Assembly (NCBI GenBank): GCA_016716885.1 | Contig: JADJUV010000015.1 | Coordinates: forward strand, 1 to 64,000 | Length of the DNA: 64,000 nt | Source: Candidatus Trichofilum aggregatum | GTDB lineage: Bacteria > Chloroflexota > Anaerolineae > Promineifilales > Promineifilaceae | Direction of reading: 5' to 3' | Shown: positions 25,933 to 36,513 of the stretch, in pieces | How the letters are laid out: every line of letters begins with the position of its first letter | How positions within the stretch are numbered: position 1 is the stretch's first letter | Made by a program: the position numbers and the translations under genes | The notes under the pieces: generated by a model | What the model was told of the DNA's origin: nothing | What the model saw: only the letters and a program-made list of their open reading frames with translations | Databases searched by the model: none

Positions 25933-28685
25933 TTACGCTTTGAGCAAGTGGGCCAACATATCATTAACCATCGCGGCCGCGACCGGATGTTTGCTCATCT
26001 GTTTTGCCAGGCGAAAGGTCGAAACCAGTAACTGCCCCCGGCCTATGCCCCGCTCCGCCACGAGCGCGACCGTTTTATGGAGCCAACCCGCAAACAGCCC
26101 GGCGTGCACATCGGTGGCAAACTCATGGGGTTGCAAACCGTGAATGATATGTTCTGGCGTCAGCCCCGCAAAGGTGAAATCAACCAGATTTTGCGTGGGA
26201 ATATCGCCAAACAAGGTGTCCTGGCGTAACCAACTAAAGGTATTGGCCCAATCACCTTGCCAGCTACTGCCCCGCCGCCGCTTAATCTTCAGCGACCCCA
26301 AATGGGTTTGCAGGGCACGGGTTGATTCGGCTAACCAGAGGACACGGCCACCCTCATGCAGATAAAGTCGCAGTTCATCCGTCATGGTTTCAACCACGGC
26401 CAACCCGGCGTCGGGCAGTGCCTCAGCCAGGGTATACCCTAATTTTCGCAGTGGCTCAGCCAGCGTGGGGGCATAAATAGGGGGGCAGGAAGTGGCTGGC
26501 GCGGGCCGGGGGAAAAACGTTAATTCTTGCTCATTGTAGCTAACCCGATTTCCCTGTCGGTCAAATAGTGAGCATTGTAGGCGCGTCTTCGTCCCCTGCG
26601 TCACCGCCGGAACCCGGAAGGTGACTTTGCCCACGGCTGTTACCGAGGCAGGCGGTACGGTAAGTTCGGCAAATGTCCCGCTGTGCTCAGGAAACCCTTC
26701 CAACCGCCACACCAGATAACTGCCTTGTAAATCAGCCGCCGAATAGTGGGAGAGGAGCAGATGGATGTCGCACCGTTCCCCAGCCCAAAAAGCCAGACGT
26801 TTCCAGTCCGGCAGGATCAAATCATCGCTGTTGATTTGGGCCAAGGCTTCATAGGCATGTTTGGGGTGACGCGCCATGTCAAGCAGGCCATTGGCCTCCC
26901 AATGGACATCGGTAAATTCGGTGATGATGTAGCCGGTGATGGTGGGATGGCGGCGTATTTGTTCGATTTCATATTTGAGGGCCGCCAGTTGCAGACGTTG
27001 GCTGGCCTTCGCCAGGTCTGCCAGCGTCGGGAAGATACGGTCCAGGTGAAATTGCCGGAACCGCGTCTCGATGCCGTGGGGGTAAACTACCCCTTCCCCC
27101 CAATCCAGCCCCGTTTCAAACCACCAGGGTTCACCCCCATAAGCCTGGCGCAGTTGCGCCACATCCGGCAAACCCCAATTACCAAATTCGGAGACGAGCA
27201 ACGGCTCATCGCCACGACTCCGCACTTCGTCCGCGCGCGGGCGGGTGCGCCGTTGCCACGGCTTTTTCAGGAAAGCCCGCCACTCTTTGAAGGTTTCGTA
27301 AGGATGTGCCCACATCCAGGCCGGGCGCTCCGCAAAGTTGGCGACCCAGTCACGCCAGCGGTCGTACCGGTCTGGCATGGCGTAGTAGTTGTGAAAATCT
27401 ACCAGGTCGCCCACGATGTGGAAATTGCCTTCGCAGGCGGAGTTGCCCACGGTGAGCCGGTGGGGATCAAGTTGTTTGAGGGTATGGCCCATGGTGTTCA
27501 GCCAGGCGCGGTGTTCCGGGTTGCTGAGATCAACCCCCAGCTTTCGTTGATGATGGTCCAGATAATAATAGAAGGATGGTTCCAATCACGTTGCACCATG
27601 CCCACCAGGGTATCATGGGCACGCTGTTGAGCGGCCGGGGTCAGCAGTTGCCAGTTGGGTAGTTCGGCCCAGATGAGCAGGCCCAGCCGGTCTGCGGCCG
27701 CGTAGTAGCGCGGATCGGCAATCTTTATGTGTAGGCGCAGGCAGTTTAGCCCCATCGCTTTGGCCTGGCGGAACTGCGCCTCGATATAGTCGGCCGAGGG
27801 GGGTGTGCAGATCAGGTCGGGATAATAATCCTGATCGAGTGCGCCCCGCAGGTAGAGCGGACGCCCATTGAGCAGCAGTTGCCCATCCCGCGTCTCCACG
27901 GTGCGAAAGCCAAACGTATCGCTCAACACATCGGTGATTGCGGCCGCGGGTCCCTGCAACGTCACGCGCAAGGTATACAGGTGGGGGGAATCAATGTCCC
28001 AGAGGAGCGGCGCAGGCACGGGGATAGACACCGTGGGCAGGTCTGATTCAACCTGGGCACACAGTTGACCATCGGGGGCCAACACGGTGAAGGTGAGACC
28101 ATAACCGGTGGGTAAAGGGTGGTTCAGAACTGCCACCACCTCTACCTGTTCTGCCAGCGGGGTAATGAAGAGTTGGCGCAGGTGGTAAACGGGTCGGCTC
28201 TCTAACCAGACGGATTGCCAGAGGCCGGATAGTTGACCATACCAGGATTGTTTGCCGTGGGGAAGTTCGGGGAAGAGGGCCAGGGGATCGTTCACGCGCA
28301 CGGTGAGGCGGTTGCGGCCGCGGCGAGCGGCCTGGGTCACATCCAGGGTGAACGGCAGATACCCCCCTTCATGTTCACCCACCGGAGTCTCATTCAGCCA
28401 GACCTCAGCCAGATAATCAACCGCCCCAAAACCCAGCACGATGACCCTATCCCCAAACCATTCGTCAGGAATGTCAAGGTCCCGGCTATACCAGGCAACC
28501 CCGGCATAAAAACGCCACTCCGGGGCTTGGGCTTGCCAGGGAGCCGGAACCGTTATCGGCAAAGCCTGCTCGTCGGGCAAGGTGGTGGGGGTCAAACGGC
28601 CTTCCGGGTCGGTCCAGAATTGCCATGGCCCATCCAGGGAAAGATGGGGCCGGTGTGTTTTGTCAGCCAAAGAGTGTGTGTTCAT
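25933..28685 (-). CDS. GH2-family glycosidase (beta-galactosidase/beta-glucuronidase type), one frameshift
   Basis: Reading starts at 28685, overlapping the stop of the GH1 gene by 4 bases (ATGA). Domains in order: sugar-binding jelly roll (~10-165, LDGPWQFW, GVAWYSRDL, YLAEVWLNETPVGEHEGGYL), Ig-like (~170-275), TIM barrel (FGFRTVETRDGQLLLNGRPL, MGLNCLRLHIKIADPRYY). The acid/base Glu is in INESWG; here the frame shifts (27498-27585) and continues VDLSNPEHRAWLNTMGHTL. The nucleophile Glu is in VSEFGNWG. A C-terminal glutamine-amidotransferase-like region ends with KQMSKHPVAAAMVNDMLAHL. No signal peptide, so probably intracellular, splitting imported oligosaccharides. The shift restores a complete family-length enzyme of ~915 residues, so sequence error is likely. 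Last gene of its operon. Confidence 0.85.
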
Positions 28686-29950
28686 GGGGTGATACTTTCT
28701 GCCCGGTAAACAGGGGGCATAGGCCGGGTCATCTGTTGTTGAAAATGGGCTACCAGGGGGGTTTTGTAGCGTTGCAGAATGCCTTCGGCGTCAAAGGCGC
28801 CATCGTAGAGGCCCAGATGAACCAGGAAGGAAGTGAGGGGTTTGCGGCCGCGGCGGTAAGCCCAATCCACCATCGTCAAAAAGGGAAACCAGGTGTAACC
28901 CACCACCGGCACACCCTGCGCCCGTAGGCCACGGATAGAGTCAAGCGTCTGATCCATCCAACGGACACGGCCAGCCACGTCTCGTTTGGCTGAGGTTTCG
29001 GTGACGATCAGGGGCATCTGGTAACGGGTGTAGGCTCGCTCGATGACCTCACCCAGCTTTGACCCATGTGTGGCCCGCAAAATGCGGCGGGGTAAACCGT
29101 TGGCGCGTTGGCCCCACTCCACATAAGACCAGGGGTAAAAATTCACCCCCAAAAAATCAAAGGTTACGGCCTGGGCGCGGAACCAATCCAGTTCACGAGG
29201 CGTGACCCCATGCGCTTGCAGGTAAGCGGCCAGAATATAATTTTCATCTACCCGGCCAGTCGCCAGATCAAAACAGAGGTATTGGGTGGCGTTCGCTTCT
29301 TCTACCAGCGGGGCCAGCGCTTCCACCTTGCTCCAGATGTGCCACAGGGCCTCGACCTGCACGGTGATGGCGTCGGGTTGTTCGGCCTTGAGGGCCTGGG
29401 TTGTCAAAACCATCCCTTTAGCCAGCGCCAGGGCTACTTTGACAAAACCATCTTCGCCCACGAGATACGGGGGCCAATCGCCCCGCCGTCCGCACAAATC
29501 GGCGTTGATCATCGGCTCGTTGAGGGGGGTGTAATGGCGCACCAGGGAACCATAACGATGGGCGACGGCACGGGCGTATTCGGCCACGCGGTAGGGGTAT
29601 TGGCTATTGATGAAGCTGTTGTCTAACCAGAGAGGTGTGCCGTAATGAATCAAATCAAGGATGGGAACGATGCCCTTGACATTAACCAGATAATCAATCA
29701 CTTCATCTGTCCAGCGCCAGTCCCAGACATCGGCTTTGGGCTGAACCTTGTACCAGGGAATGCCCCAGCGCAGGGCTTGTATTCCCAGGTCGGCGGCCAG
29801 GTCCAAATCTTGTTTCCAAAATTGATAATGCTGGATCAGTTGGTATTCATCCAGGGCACGCCGTCCTGGGCGCACGTGGGGCACGAAGGTATTTTCGATG
29901 CCGGTGGCCCAGCCAAAACCGGCCGGGTCGAGGGAAAAAAGTTGGGTCAT
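28682..29950 (-). CDS. GH1-like family glycosidase (beta-glucosidase/beta-galactosidase type)
   Basis: 422 residues. AGGAG 6 bases before the ATG is supplied by family-2 repeat copy d. TIM-barrel with clan GH-A signatures: acid/base in TPLNEPMINADLCGRRGDWP and nucleophile in LIVTETSAKRD; barrel motifs FGWATGIENTF at the start and FLGVNFYPW in the middle. Shorter than classic GH1 (about 450), and the N-terminal part GIENTFV...RALDEYQLIQHYQFW is of the kind seen in divergent GH1 members of Chloroflexota and Actinobacteria. No signal peptide. It overlaps the next gene by 4 bases, so the two are translationally coupled. Confidence 0.8.
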   Translation of the reverse strand: MTQLFSLDPAGFGWATGIENTFVPHVRPGRRALDEYQLIQHYQFWKQDLDLAADLGIQALRWGIPWYKVQPKADVWDWRWTDEVIDYLVNVKGIVPILDLIHYGTPLWLDNSFINSQYPYRVAEYARAVAHRYGSLVRHYTPLNEPMINADLCGRRGDWPPYLVGEDGFVKVALALAKGMVLTTQALKAEQPDAITVQVEALWHIWSKVEALAPLVEEANATQYLCFDLATGRVDENYILAAYLQAHGVTPRELDWFRAQAVTFDFLGVNFYPWSYVEWGQRANGLPRRILRATHGSKLGEVIERAYTRYQMPLIVTETSAKRDVAGRVRWMDQTLDSIRGLRAQGVPVVGYTWFPFLTMVDWAYRRGRKPLTSFLVHLGLYDGAFDAEGILQRYKTPLVAHFQQQMTRPMPPVYRAESITP

Positions 29951-29951
29951 G

Positions 29952-30050
29952 GGGAACTCCTGGGAGAATAAGTGGAGTGGCAGGTGGCGAGAGTCCGGTT
30001 CCGGGTTCCTCTGAGTTCCCCTGCACTCCCCTGATTCCGCTTTGTGAACC
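29952..30050 (-). repeat. dispersed leader repeat family 2, copy d; supplies the GH1 ribosome site
   Basis: On the minus strand: GCAGGGGAACTCAGAGGAAC words, GCCACTCCACTTATTCTCCC, then AGGAG at 29957-29961, exactly 6 bases before the GH1 ATG. Confidence 0.7.
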
Positions 30051-30061
30051 AGTCCCCAAGT

Positions 30062-30280
<219 letters not shown>

Positions 30281-30417
30281 CGTGCGGGATGGTCAAAAAA
30301 TCGGTGGCGAAATGGGAGGGGGGGGGGTCCTGGGGGGCGGCACATGGTTGGCAAGGTGGCGGGTCCCGCTGGTGTATGGGACCTGCGGTAGATTCATGGT
30401 TTTACACGGGCATTGCT

Positions 30418-31509
30418 TTAGGGTTTGACCTGTGGTTCCAGAGTTGGCCCGATCACATCAGGTACGCCATCCGTCCAGACCAGCCGGTCAAGCCACATAA
30501 AGCGGCGGCTCCCTCGCGTACCCGAAGAGAGGACTTCCCAGACGTGATAAACGAGCCAGATTTCCCCGTCATCGTCCCGGATAATCGTCTGGTGGCCGGG
30601 GCCAACCACCGGGGGGTTTTGGGTCATGAGGCTGGCGAGGATAGGGTTCGCGGCCGCGTCCTGGCATGGGCCGGTTGCTGTCTCACAGGTGGCGTAACCC
30701 ACCGCATACTCAACCCCAGCGTAGTTGTTCCCGGAGAAGAAGAGGTAATAATTGTCATCTTGTAACCACATGGTGGGAGCTTCCACGACCCGCCCTTCCC
30801 AGGCCGAATCATTCCGCACCAGACGCACCGGTTCCCCCACCAGGCTCAAACCATCCGGGGCCAATTCCTGCACATAGAGATAGGTCGCCAGCGAACAGCA
30901 GTTGCCATCGTTTTTCCAGTAGAGATACAACGTGCCATCGGCATCCCGAAACGGGCTGGGATCAATCGAACCCCCTTCCTGCACCTGGCAGACCAGGGCG
31001 GCTTCGTTGTTATCCCTAAACTTGCCTTCCGGTTTGTCGCTGGTGGCTACGCCAATACATTGCCGGTCGGCGGCTTTGTCCCGCGCCGTATAGTAAAGGA
31101 CGTATTGCTCCCCAATTTGCATGACTTCCGGTGCCCAGATGAAGGAGCCGCCCAGTTTGGCCCAGGCAGGCAGGGAAGGCATGGCGTCCGTGAGCAGTTC
31201 CCACTCCACCAGATCGGTGGAACGGGCCAGTTGCACATTTTTGCCTGAGCCGTTGGTGGCATAGGCGTAGTAGACGCCGTCGGCAAACAGAAGGCCGGGA
31301 TCAGGGAAATCGGCGCGTAGGACCGGGTTTTTGAAACTGCCTTCGGGGATGCCGCCGGTGGTGGGGGTGGCTATGACCGTAGGGGGTGGGGTTGGTTCTG
31401 GGGTGGTGTCTGGCGCGGCCGCACGGCAACTGATGAGAAGGAGGGGGAGAAGGAGCGCGGCCGCGAACAAACGCGACCAGCTCCACCCATTTCGAGAGGA
31501 GTACCCCAT
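30418..31509 (-). CDS. GH43-family lipoprotein (alpha-L-arabinofuranosidase/xylosidase type)
   Basis: Five-bladed beta-propeller with the three GH43 acidic residues visible: base Asp in ADFPDPGLL, pKa-modulating Asp in GSIDPSPFRDADG, and acid Glu in VVEAPTMW. Also WAPEV and GPGHQT, typical of the family. N-terminus MGYSSRNGWSWSRLFAAAL with lipobox LLISC and a Pro/Thr linker, so it is an outer-face lipoprotein. The start at 31509 has no good ribosome site and lies within repeat copy e; the start may be further upstream or the leader may have been replaced. About 363 residues, normal for a single-domain GH43. In context it probably trims arabinose side chains. Downstream the operon is interrupted by the poly-G tract. 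Confidence 0.8.
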   Translation of the reverse strand: MGYSSRNGWSWSRLFAAALLLPLLLISCRAAAPDTTPEPTPPPTVIATPTTGGIPEGSFKNPVLRADFPDPGLLFADGVYYAYATNGSGKNVQLARSTDLVEWELLTDAMPSLPAWAKLGGSFIWAPEVMQIGEQYVLYYTARDKAADRQCIGVATSDKPEGKFRDNNEAALVCQVQEGGSIDPSPFRDADGTLYLYWKNDGNCCSLATYLYVQELAPDGLSLVGEPVRLVRNDSAWEGRVVEAPTMWLQDDNYYLFFSGNNYAGVEYAVGYATCETATGPCQDAAANPILASLMTQNPPVVGPGHQTIIRDDDGEIWLVYHVWEVLSSGTRGSRRFMWLDRLVWTDGVPDVIGPTLEPQVKP

Positions 31510-31618
31510 AAGCCCAGGGCGCACCAGGGATGAAAACAGCGAGTAGGCGAGTAGCGAGTTTGCAGAGGGACTCACTCGAAACTCTGAACTCGCCACTCGC
31601 AACTTATTTTCGCAGGCG
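31498..31618 (+). repeat. dispersed repeat family 2, copy e (inverted relative to its operon)
   Basis: GGAGTACCCCATAAGCCC, GGCGCACCAGGGATGAAAAC, core of CGAGTAGGCGAGT and AACTCGCCACTCG words, right end ACTTATTTTCGCAGGCG. It fills the space between the permease stop and GH43 and overlaps the GH43 start. Confidence 0.8.
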
Positions 31619-31649
31619 TACCAGGGGGAACCATTCTGCTCTCTCATTG

Positions 31650-32537
31650 TTACCCCTTCAACCCACTTGTGGCCACACTTTCTACAATGTAGCGTTGCAG
31701 GACGAGGTAGATAATCAGCACGGGCACAGCGGTAATGGCCGCCCCGGCCATCATCTGCCCATATTCTGAGGTAAACGCGCCTTGCAAGGTTCGCAAACCG
31801 GGCGGCAACGTCAACAAAACCCGATCTTTCAGAATGAGCAGGGGCCACAAAAAATCGTTCCAGCTTCCCAGGAAGGTGATGACCCCCAGTGTTACCAGGG
31901 CGGGTTTCGCCAGAGGCAGGGCAATGTAGTAGAAGGTCTGAAACGTCGTCGCGCCATCTATGCGGGCCGCTTCTTCCAGCTCGCGGGGAATGGACTCAAA
32001 AAACTGGCGCATCAAAAAGACGCCAAACACCCCGGCCATCGCGGGCAAAATGACCCCCATGTAGTTGTTGAGCAAATCTAACCGGGCAATGGTCAGGAAG
32101 TTGGGGATGAGGAACATAATGCCCGGCAGGAATAAGGTCGCCAGGAGCATGGCAAAGAGGAAACGGCGGCCGCGGAACTCCAGACGGGCATACGCATAAC
32201 CGGCTAAGGAGTCTACGATCAGCACCAGTACCGTCACCACGGTAGCGACTCCGGCACTGTTGACAAACCAGCGCATGATGGGCAGGCTGGGGTTGTTCAG
32301 GATTTTTTCGTAGTTGTCCAGGGTGAACGTTTTCGGTATCCAATGAATCTCAGGCAGAAACCATTGCGATTTGGGTTTGAACGAGGTGGATAACATCCAG
32401 ACCATCGGCATCAAGACCAGCAGGGCGATCAGGATGAGAAGGGTGTAAAGGATGATGCGTTGGCCTATTTTGCGGTTGCGGTTGCCCCAGCGCAAGGTGG
32501 TTTTCTCTTCCGATGGTGGGGGAGATAAAGTGGTCAT
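31650..32537 (-). CDS. carbohydrate ABC transporter permease, MalG type
   Basis: Start at 32537 (MTTLSPPPSEEK) with AGGAGA 9 bases upstream. 295 residues, six membrane helices, and the conserved ATPase-contact EAA loop (EEAARIDGATTFQTFYYIAL). It forms the inner-membrane channel with the MalF-type partner encoded upstream and is fed by the solute-binding lipoprotein two genes upstream. No ATPase gene is in this cluster; CUT1 transporters often share a common MsmX/UgpC-type ATPase encoded elsewhere. The gap to the MalF-type gene is filled by family-1 repeat copy E. Confidence 0.9.
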   Translation of the reverse strand: MTTLSPPPSEEKTTLRWGNRNRKIGQRIILYTLLILIALLVLMPMVWMLSTSFKPKSQWFLPEIHWIPKTFTLDNYEKILNNPSLPIMRWFVNSAGVATVVTVLVLIVDSLAGYAYARLEFRGRRFLFAMLLATLFLPGIMFLIPNFLTIARLDLLNNYMGVILPAMAGVFGVFLMRQFFESIPRELEEAARIDGATTFQTFYYIALPLAKPALVTLGVITFLGSWNDFLWPLLILKDRVLLTLPPGLRTLQGAFTSEYGQMMAGAAITAVPVLIIYLVLQRYIVESVATSGLKG

Positions 32538-32561
32538 GGTAACGGCTCTCCTTGTCGTTAG

Positions 32562-32733
32562 GCACTTACGAGTCAACTTCTTTTACAGTCAGCAAGAAAC
32601 AGTTACACAGAGAGCACAGAGGTGAAGACACAGAGATTCACAGAGAAAAACCCGGCTTTTCTTAAAACTCTGTGTATCTCTGTGTCTTCTCTGCGTCCTC
32701 TGTGTTCATTTGTTTCTGGTTTGTCCTGGTTAA
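32562..32733 (-). repeat. dispersed hairpin repeat family 1, copy E, intercistronic
   Basis: Read on the minus strand it starts inside the stop codon of the MalF-type gene (TTAACCAGGACAAACCAGAA), has a CACAGAG/CTCTGTG long hairpin and ends AGAAGTTGACTCGTAAGTGCC. Nearly identical to copy F 29 kb away. Confidence 0.9.
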
Positions 32734-33675
32734 GAATCACGGGTGCGGAAAATGCGGAAATTCAGGTAGGAAAAGAGAATCATGATGGTGGCGACAACAA
32801 AAGACATCGCGGCCGCGCTACCCTGGCGATTCCTCTCAAATCCTTCCCGATAGAGCCGGAACACCACCGGCTCGGTGGCGCCGCCACCCGCCGCCTGAGC
32901 TGGCCCGCCGTTGGTCATAAAAAAGGGCTGAGCAAACAAGTTAAACGCACCAATAATGGTGATGGTGATCACAAAAACGAGCACCGGCCGCAGAAGCGGC
33001 AGGGTAATGCGGAAGAAAGTTTGCCAGTTCGTCGCCCCATCCATAGCCGAGGCTTCATATAAATCCGCGGGGATGTCTTGCAGGGCGGCTAACAGAATAA
33101 TCATGTTAAAGCCGCTGATCCACCAGATAGTGATGAGTAAAATGGAGAGCCAGGCCCAGGGCATAGACGAGAGCCAGCGCGGCGTCGTCAGCCCCAAATC
33201 GGCCAGGTAATAATTCACCAATCCCCCCTGGCTCTGAAAAATCCAAAACCCTAAAAGCCCCACCACGGCCGCAGACAGCACCCAGGGAGCAAAATATATG
33301 GTGCGAAAGAATGCGACCGGGGATTTTGTGTTGAGTAAGACAGCCAATAACAGCGGCACAATCACCAGGGGGGAACGCTGATGACGGCAAATTCAGGGTG
33401 TTAATCAGGGCATTCCAAAATTCCTGGTATTGCGTCCCCGGGGTAAACAACTTGATGTAATTATCCAGCCCTACGAATTTGGTGGCCGCCGGGCGCAGAA
33501 AGTCAAACTGAAACGCGCTGGTGTAAAGGCCATAGAAGAAAGGATAACCGACAAAGATAGCAAAAAAGATCAGGTGCGGCAGGATAAACAGATAGGGCGT
33601 CCAGCTAAACTTACCCTTCTTACCCACAGCCTGAACGGTTGTTACTGGTTCCTTCATTGTTGTGGTTGTTGCCAT
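32730..33675 (-). CDS. carbohydrate ABC transporter permease, MalF/UgpA type, frameshifted
   Basis: Start at 33675 (MATTTTMKEP) with GAGAGGTGG upstream. The N-terminal helix (YLFILPHLIFFAIFVGYPFF) and periplasmic part (KFVGLDNYIKLFT) read in one frame to NALINTL. From about 33385 the other frame continues with IVPLLLAVLLNTKSPVAFFR and carries the remaining helices and the EAA loop (YEASAMDGATNWQTFFRITL). A single shift near the G run at 33369-33375 explains this. Full family length (~315 residues) is restored. Partner of the MalG-type permease; together they import a galactan or arabinogalactan oligosaccharide (inference). Confidence 0.85.
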
Positions 33676-33827
33676 TCTAGCCACCTCTCTGGGGGGAAAT
33701 GGCGAACCTGTATGTAGTCGGCGTCCGTAACGGTCAAGAGGAGAGAGGGAGACTAGAGGGCCCGCCCGGCCGGTAAGGCGGTTGTGGGCGTTTGCCCGGT
33801 AACGTCACTTACGGCTGCACCTCTTAG

Positions 33828-35198
33828 CTAGGGTGCGGGTGCGTCACCGTAATTGTCCCGGTTTTCAGTCAGGATTTGGTTAGCACGTGTGGCGGCGTCG
33901 TCTAAAGCAACTTGAATATCGGTGGCCGTGCCCGCCATAATGGCGCCAACGGCTTCATCGAGGGGGCCGTAAGCATCAGTGATGCCGGGAACAGAGGGGG
34001 GAATGAAGACTGATTCGACGGAGGGGGCGATGGCGGCCTGGGGCATAACGTCTTGAAACTCGGCACTGCTACGAACCGTGTTACTGGCGGGAATTTGCCC
34101 GGCACTGGCCCAGGTGATGGAGTTGTCAAGCAGGTACTGGATGAAGACGCCCGCGGCCGCGTCCTTACATTCATCCACCCCACTCTGATGGGTCGGCAGG
34201 GTCAACTGGTGCGAACCACCCCATACCGCCGGATTTGGTCCAATTTGCGGCACAGCCGTAGCCTGCCCATTAAACTCAACGCCTTCGCCGGTCACGTTGG
34301 TTGTCTGCCAGATACCATTCCAGATCATACCCACCGTACCACCCTTAAAAGAATTCAATTCGGCATCTACTTCCAGGTTGGGTTGTGACCAGTTGGCCTG
34401 CGCCTCTTGCAACCACTGCAAGGCTTGCACCCCGGCTTCACTGTTCCAGGTGGCTTCGGTACCATCTTCGTTGAACGATGCACCGCCATATTGGTAAAGC
34501 AGCATTTCAAAGATTTGGCGGATGGGGAAACCCGAGGTGAGCATGAACCCATTGTTGCCATCCTGGGTCATCGCGGCCGCGGCCGCGGCAAACTCTTCAC
34601 CCGTCGTGGGGGGACCATCCAGACCCGCCGCTGCCAGCAGGTCCGCATTGTAGAACATCGTCATGGGGTGAATATCAAGGGGGATGGAGTAACGCTGTCC
34701 GGCCACTTCACCGGCATTCCAGACACCAGCGGGGAAGTCACTGCCATCAATACCGACTTGCGCCGCCATGTCGTCCATGGGGCGGATAATGTTGCGGAAG
34801 GCCTGGGTAGCCACCTGGTCCGCATGGACAATGGCGACATCAGGTAACGTATCGGACGCGGCCGCGGTGCTGAGTTGGGTGTAATATTCGCCCTGCGTGG
34901 TCATCACCACCTGAATGTTGTCGTGCGTCGCATTGAATTCATCCACCATCTGGCCCATATAGGGGCCATCCGGGCCGGTGAAAGGATTCCAATATTGCAA
35001 CTCAACGGTACCACAATCAGCATCAGCAACCTCATCAGAGGTATCATCAGAGGTATCCCCCACATTGCCGACGTTCCCATTGTTGGAACTATTTACGTTA
35101 TTGCTGGTCGCGTTCGGCTCATTATTGCCGCCACAGCCAGCCAGAATGAGGGTCAAAACAAGAAACATAGGAAATAGGGTGTGGATAACGCGCTTCAT
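33828..35198 (-). CDS. sugar ABC transporter solute-binding lipoprotein (CUT1)
   Basis: AGGAGG 8 bases before the ATG. 456 residues: signal peptide with lipobox ILAGCGG, Asn/Asp-rich linker, then an extracellular solute-binding protein family 1 fold (VELQYWNPFTGPDGPYMGQM, DVAIVHADQV, MTMFYNADLLAAAGLDGPPT, GTVGMIWNGIWQTTNV). Captures oligosaccharide outside the membrane for the two permeases encoded directly downstream. First gene of the glycan operon on this strand after the regulator gene. An AAAAAA stretch from two overlapping GCGGCCGC octamers lies mid-protein (EEFAAAAAAM). Confidence 0.92.
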   Translation of the reverse strand: MKRVIHTLFPMFLVLTLILAGCGGNNEPNATSNNVNSSNNGNVGNVGDTSDDTSDEVADADCGTVELQYWNPFTGPDGPYMGQMVDEFNATHDNIQVVMTTQGEYYTQLSTAAASDTLPDVAIVHADQVATQAFRNIIRPMDDMAAQVGIDGSDFPAGVWNAGEVAGQRYSIPLDIHPMTMFYNADLLAAAGLDGPPTTGEEFAAAAAAMTQDGNNGFMLTSGFPIRQIFEMLLYQYGGASFNEDGTEATWNSEAGVQALQWLQEAQANWSQPNLEVDAELNSFKGGTVGMIWNGIWQTTNVTGEGVEFNGQATAVPQIGPNPAVWGGSHQLTLPTHQSGVDECKDAAAGVFIQYLLDNSITWASAGQIPASNTVRSSAEFQDVMPQAAIAPSVESVFIPPSVPGITDAYGPLDEAVGAIMAGTATDIQVALDDAATRANQILTENRDNYGDAPAP

Positions 35199-35278
35199 CT
35201 TCTATACCTCCTCTAAACAGAACTTATCAATCAGAGAACGACTAAAACGATTACTAGCTCTCCTATCCAGTGACTGGT

Positions 35279-36298
35279 TCACCTCCTTTTGCCCTCCGCT
35301 TCAGACGGTTTTTGTGGGCGGGTTGCCTGGGTGCCACGCTGAAAGCGTTGTTTGAGCACAATATCTTGGGGATAGTTACCAAATTTGCTCCCAAATAGAT
35401 TCAGCCCCCCTATGTTATTGGCATCCTCGCGAACACCCAGACGAACACGAATAGAACTGCCTGTTGCCAGACCCATTTCACTGAGGACGAGATCCGAGAT
35501 ACGCATCCCATCAACGAAACCACCCTGCGCGGTGACTTTCCATACCTTGAGAAGTCCATATTGGGAATTGCTATTGTCCCACCACGAGGGATTCAACGCG
35601 CCCCGTTCCCCGCCAAAGTCTGCCGGGCTGGTCCAGGTACCGACTTCGTAACCATTGATCCACAAGGTAATATCGGACGGCCAATCGCTATGGTGGAGAG
35701 GGGCTTCGGAGCAGACTTCAAAGCTTATTTCGAGGCTGTCAAGTACAGCGTCAGGGGGCAGACGGTTGGGGAAGATGTACTCAATATAGCCCCGGCGAAA
35801 CCAGAGAATTTGGGCCTGGATGCGTTCCGGTTCGTAAAAAGTAGCGGGATCATCCAGGTGACCAATAATCGCCTTTTCACTGGCCAGACCACAAGTTGGA
35901 AAAACAGTCGCATCTACATAAGCCCCAATCGGCATGGAGACTTCCACCGTGGTCTCTTCATACTCTCGCTCGGCGGGCAGTTGGATGACGATCTGATCGT
36001 AAACGCGGGCGCACATTTTTTGCAGGCCCCGTTTAGCGGGCTGAAGATCAGTCTTGATCAGACCCGCTTTTTCCAGAATGTTGATATGGAGGGTGGCGGT
36101 TGATTGGGGAATGCCGAGGGCTTCGGCGATGTCCAGGACGCTACAGGTTTGCCGGCCCAGGATTTCCAGGATGGCAAGCCGCTTATCGGAACCTAGCGCC
36201 TTGGTCACAACAGCCAGCATCCCCAGATTAATATCTTTGGGGGTTAAGCTCAGTACCCGCCCTTTTGGCGATTCAGAAGGACCTCTTTGTTTGTCCAT
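35279..36298 (-). CDS. ArsR-type winged-helix regulator with large C-terminal sensor domain
   Basis: 339 residues. Residues ~25-110 are an ArsR-like winged helix (TKALGSDKRLAILEILGRQT, IPQSTATLHINILEKAGLIK). The remaining ~220 residues are far longer than in a metal sensor and look beta-rich (IEYIFPNRLPPDAVLDSLEI, DITLWINGYEVGTWTSPADF), resembling a jelly-roll sugar-binding module. No Cys metal box. It stands upstream of the solute-binding protein and divergent from the GH53 gene, the right place to control both. Sugar sensing is inference from fold and place. Confidence 0.75.
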   Translation of the reverse strand: MDKQRGPSESPKGRVLSLTPKDINLGMLAVVTKALGSDKRLAILEILGRQTCSVLDIAEALGIPQSTATLHINILEKAGLIKTDLQPAKRGLQKMCARVYDQIVIQLPAEREYEETTVEVSMPIGAYVDATVFPTCGLASEKAIIGHLDDPATFYEPERIQAQILWFRRGYIEYIFPNRLPPDAVLDSLEISFEVCSEAPLHHSDWPSDITLWINGYEVGTWTSPADFGGERGALNPSWWDNSNSQYGLLKVWKVTAQGGFVDGMRISDLVLSEMGLATGSSIRVRLGVREDANNIGGLNLFGSKFGNYPQDIVLKQRFQRGTQATRPQKPSEAEGKRR

Positions 36299-36513
36299 CC
36301 CCGGATAACTCCTACAACCACGACGAAATCGGAAAGAATCATGTTTTTATGTTTTAATGCAACTAAGTGTATTTGGAAGCAAAGCAATGTCAACAGACAT
36401 AGACCATTTATGTATCCCTGGGAATGCGAATGAAATAACTTTCAGGGTATATTTGGTGCTCCACGCGTGGTGGAAACACAATCAGCAACCTTACCCACCG
36501 GTGGCGAGACACC

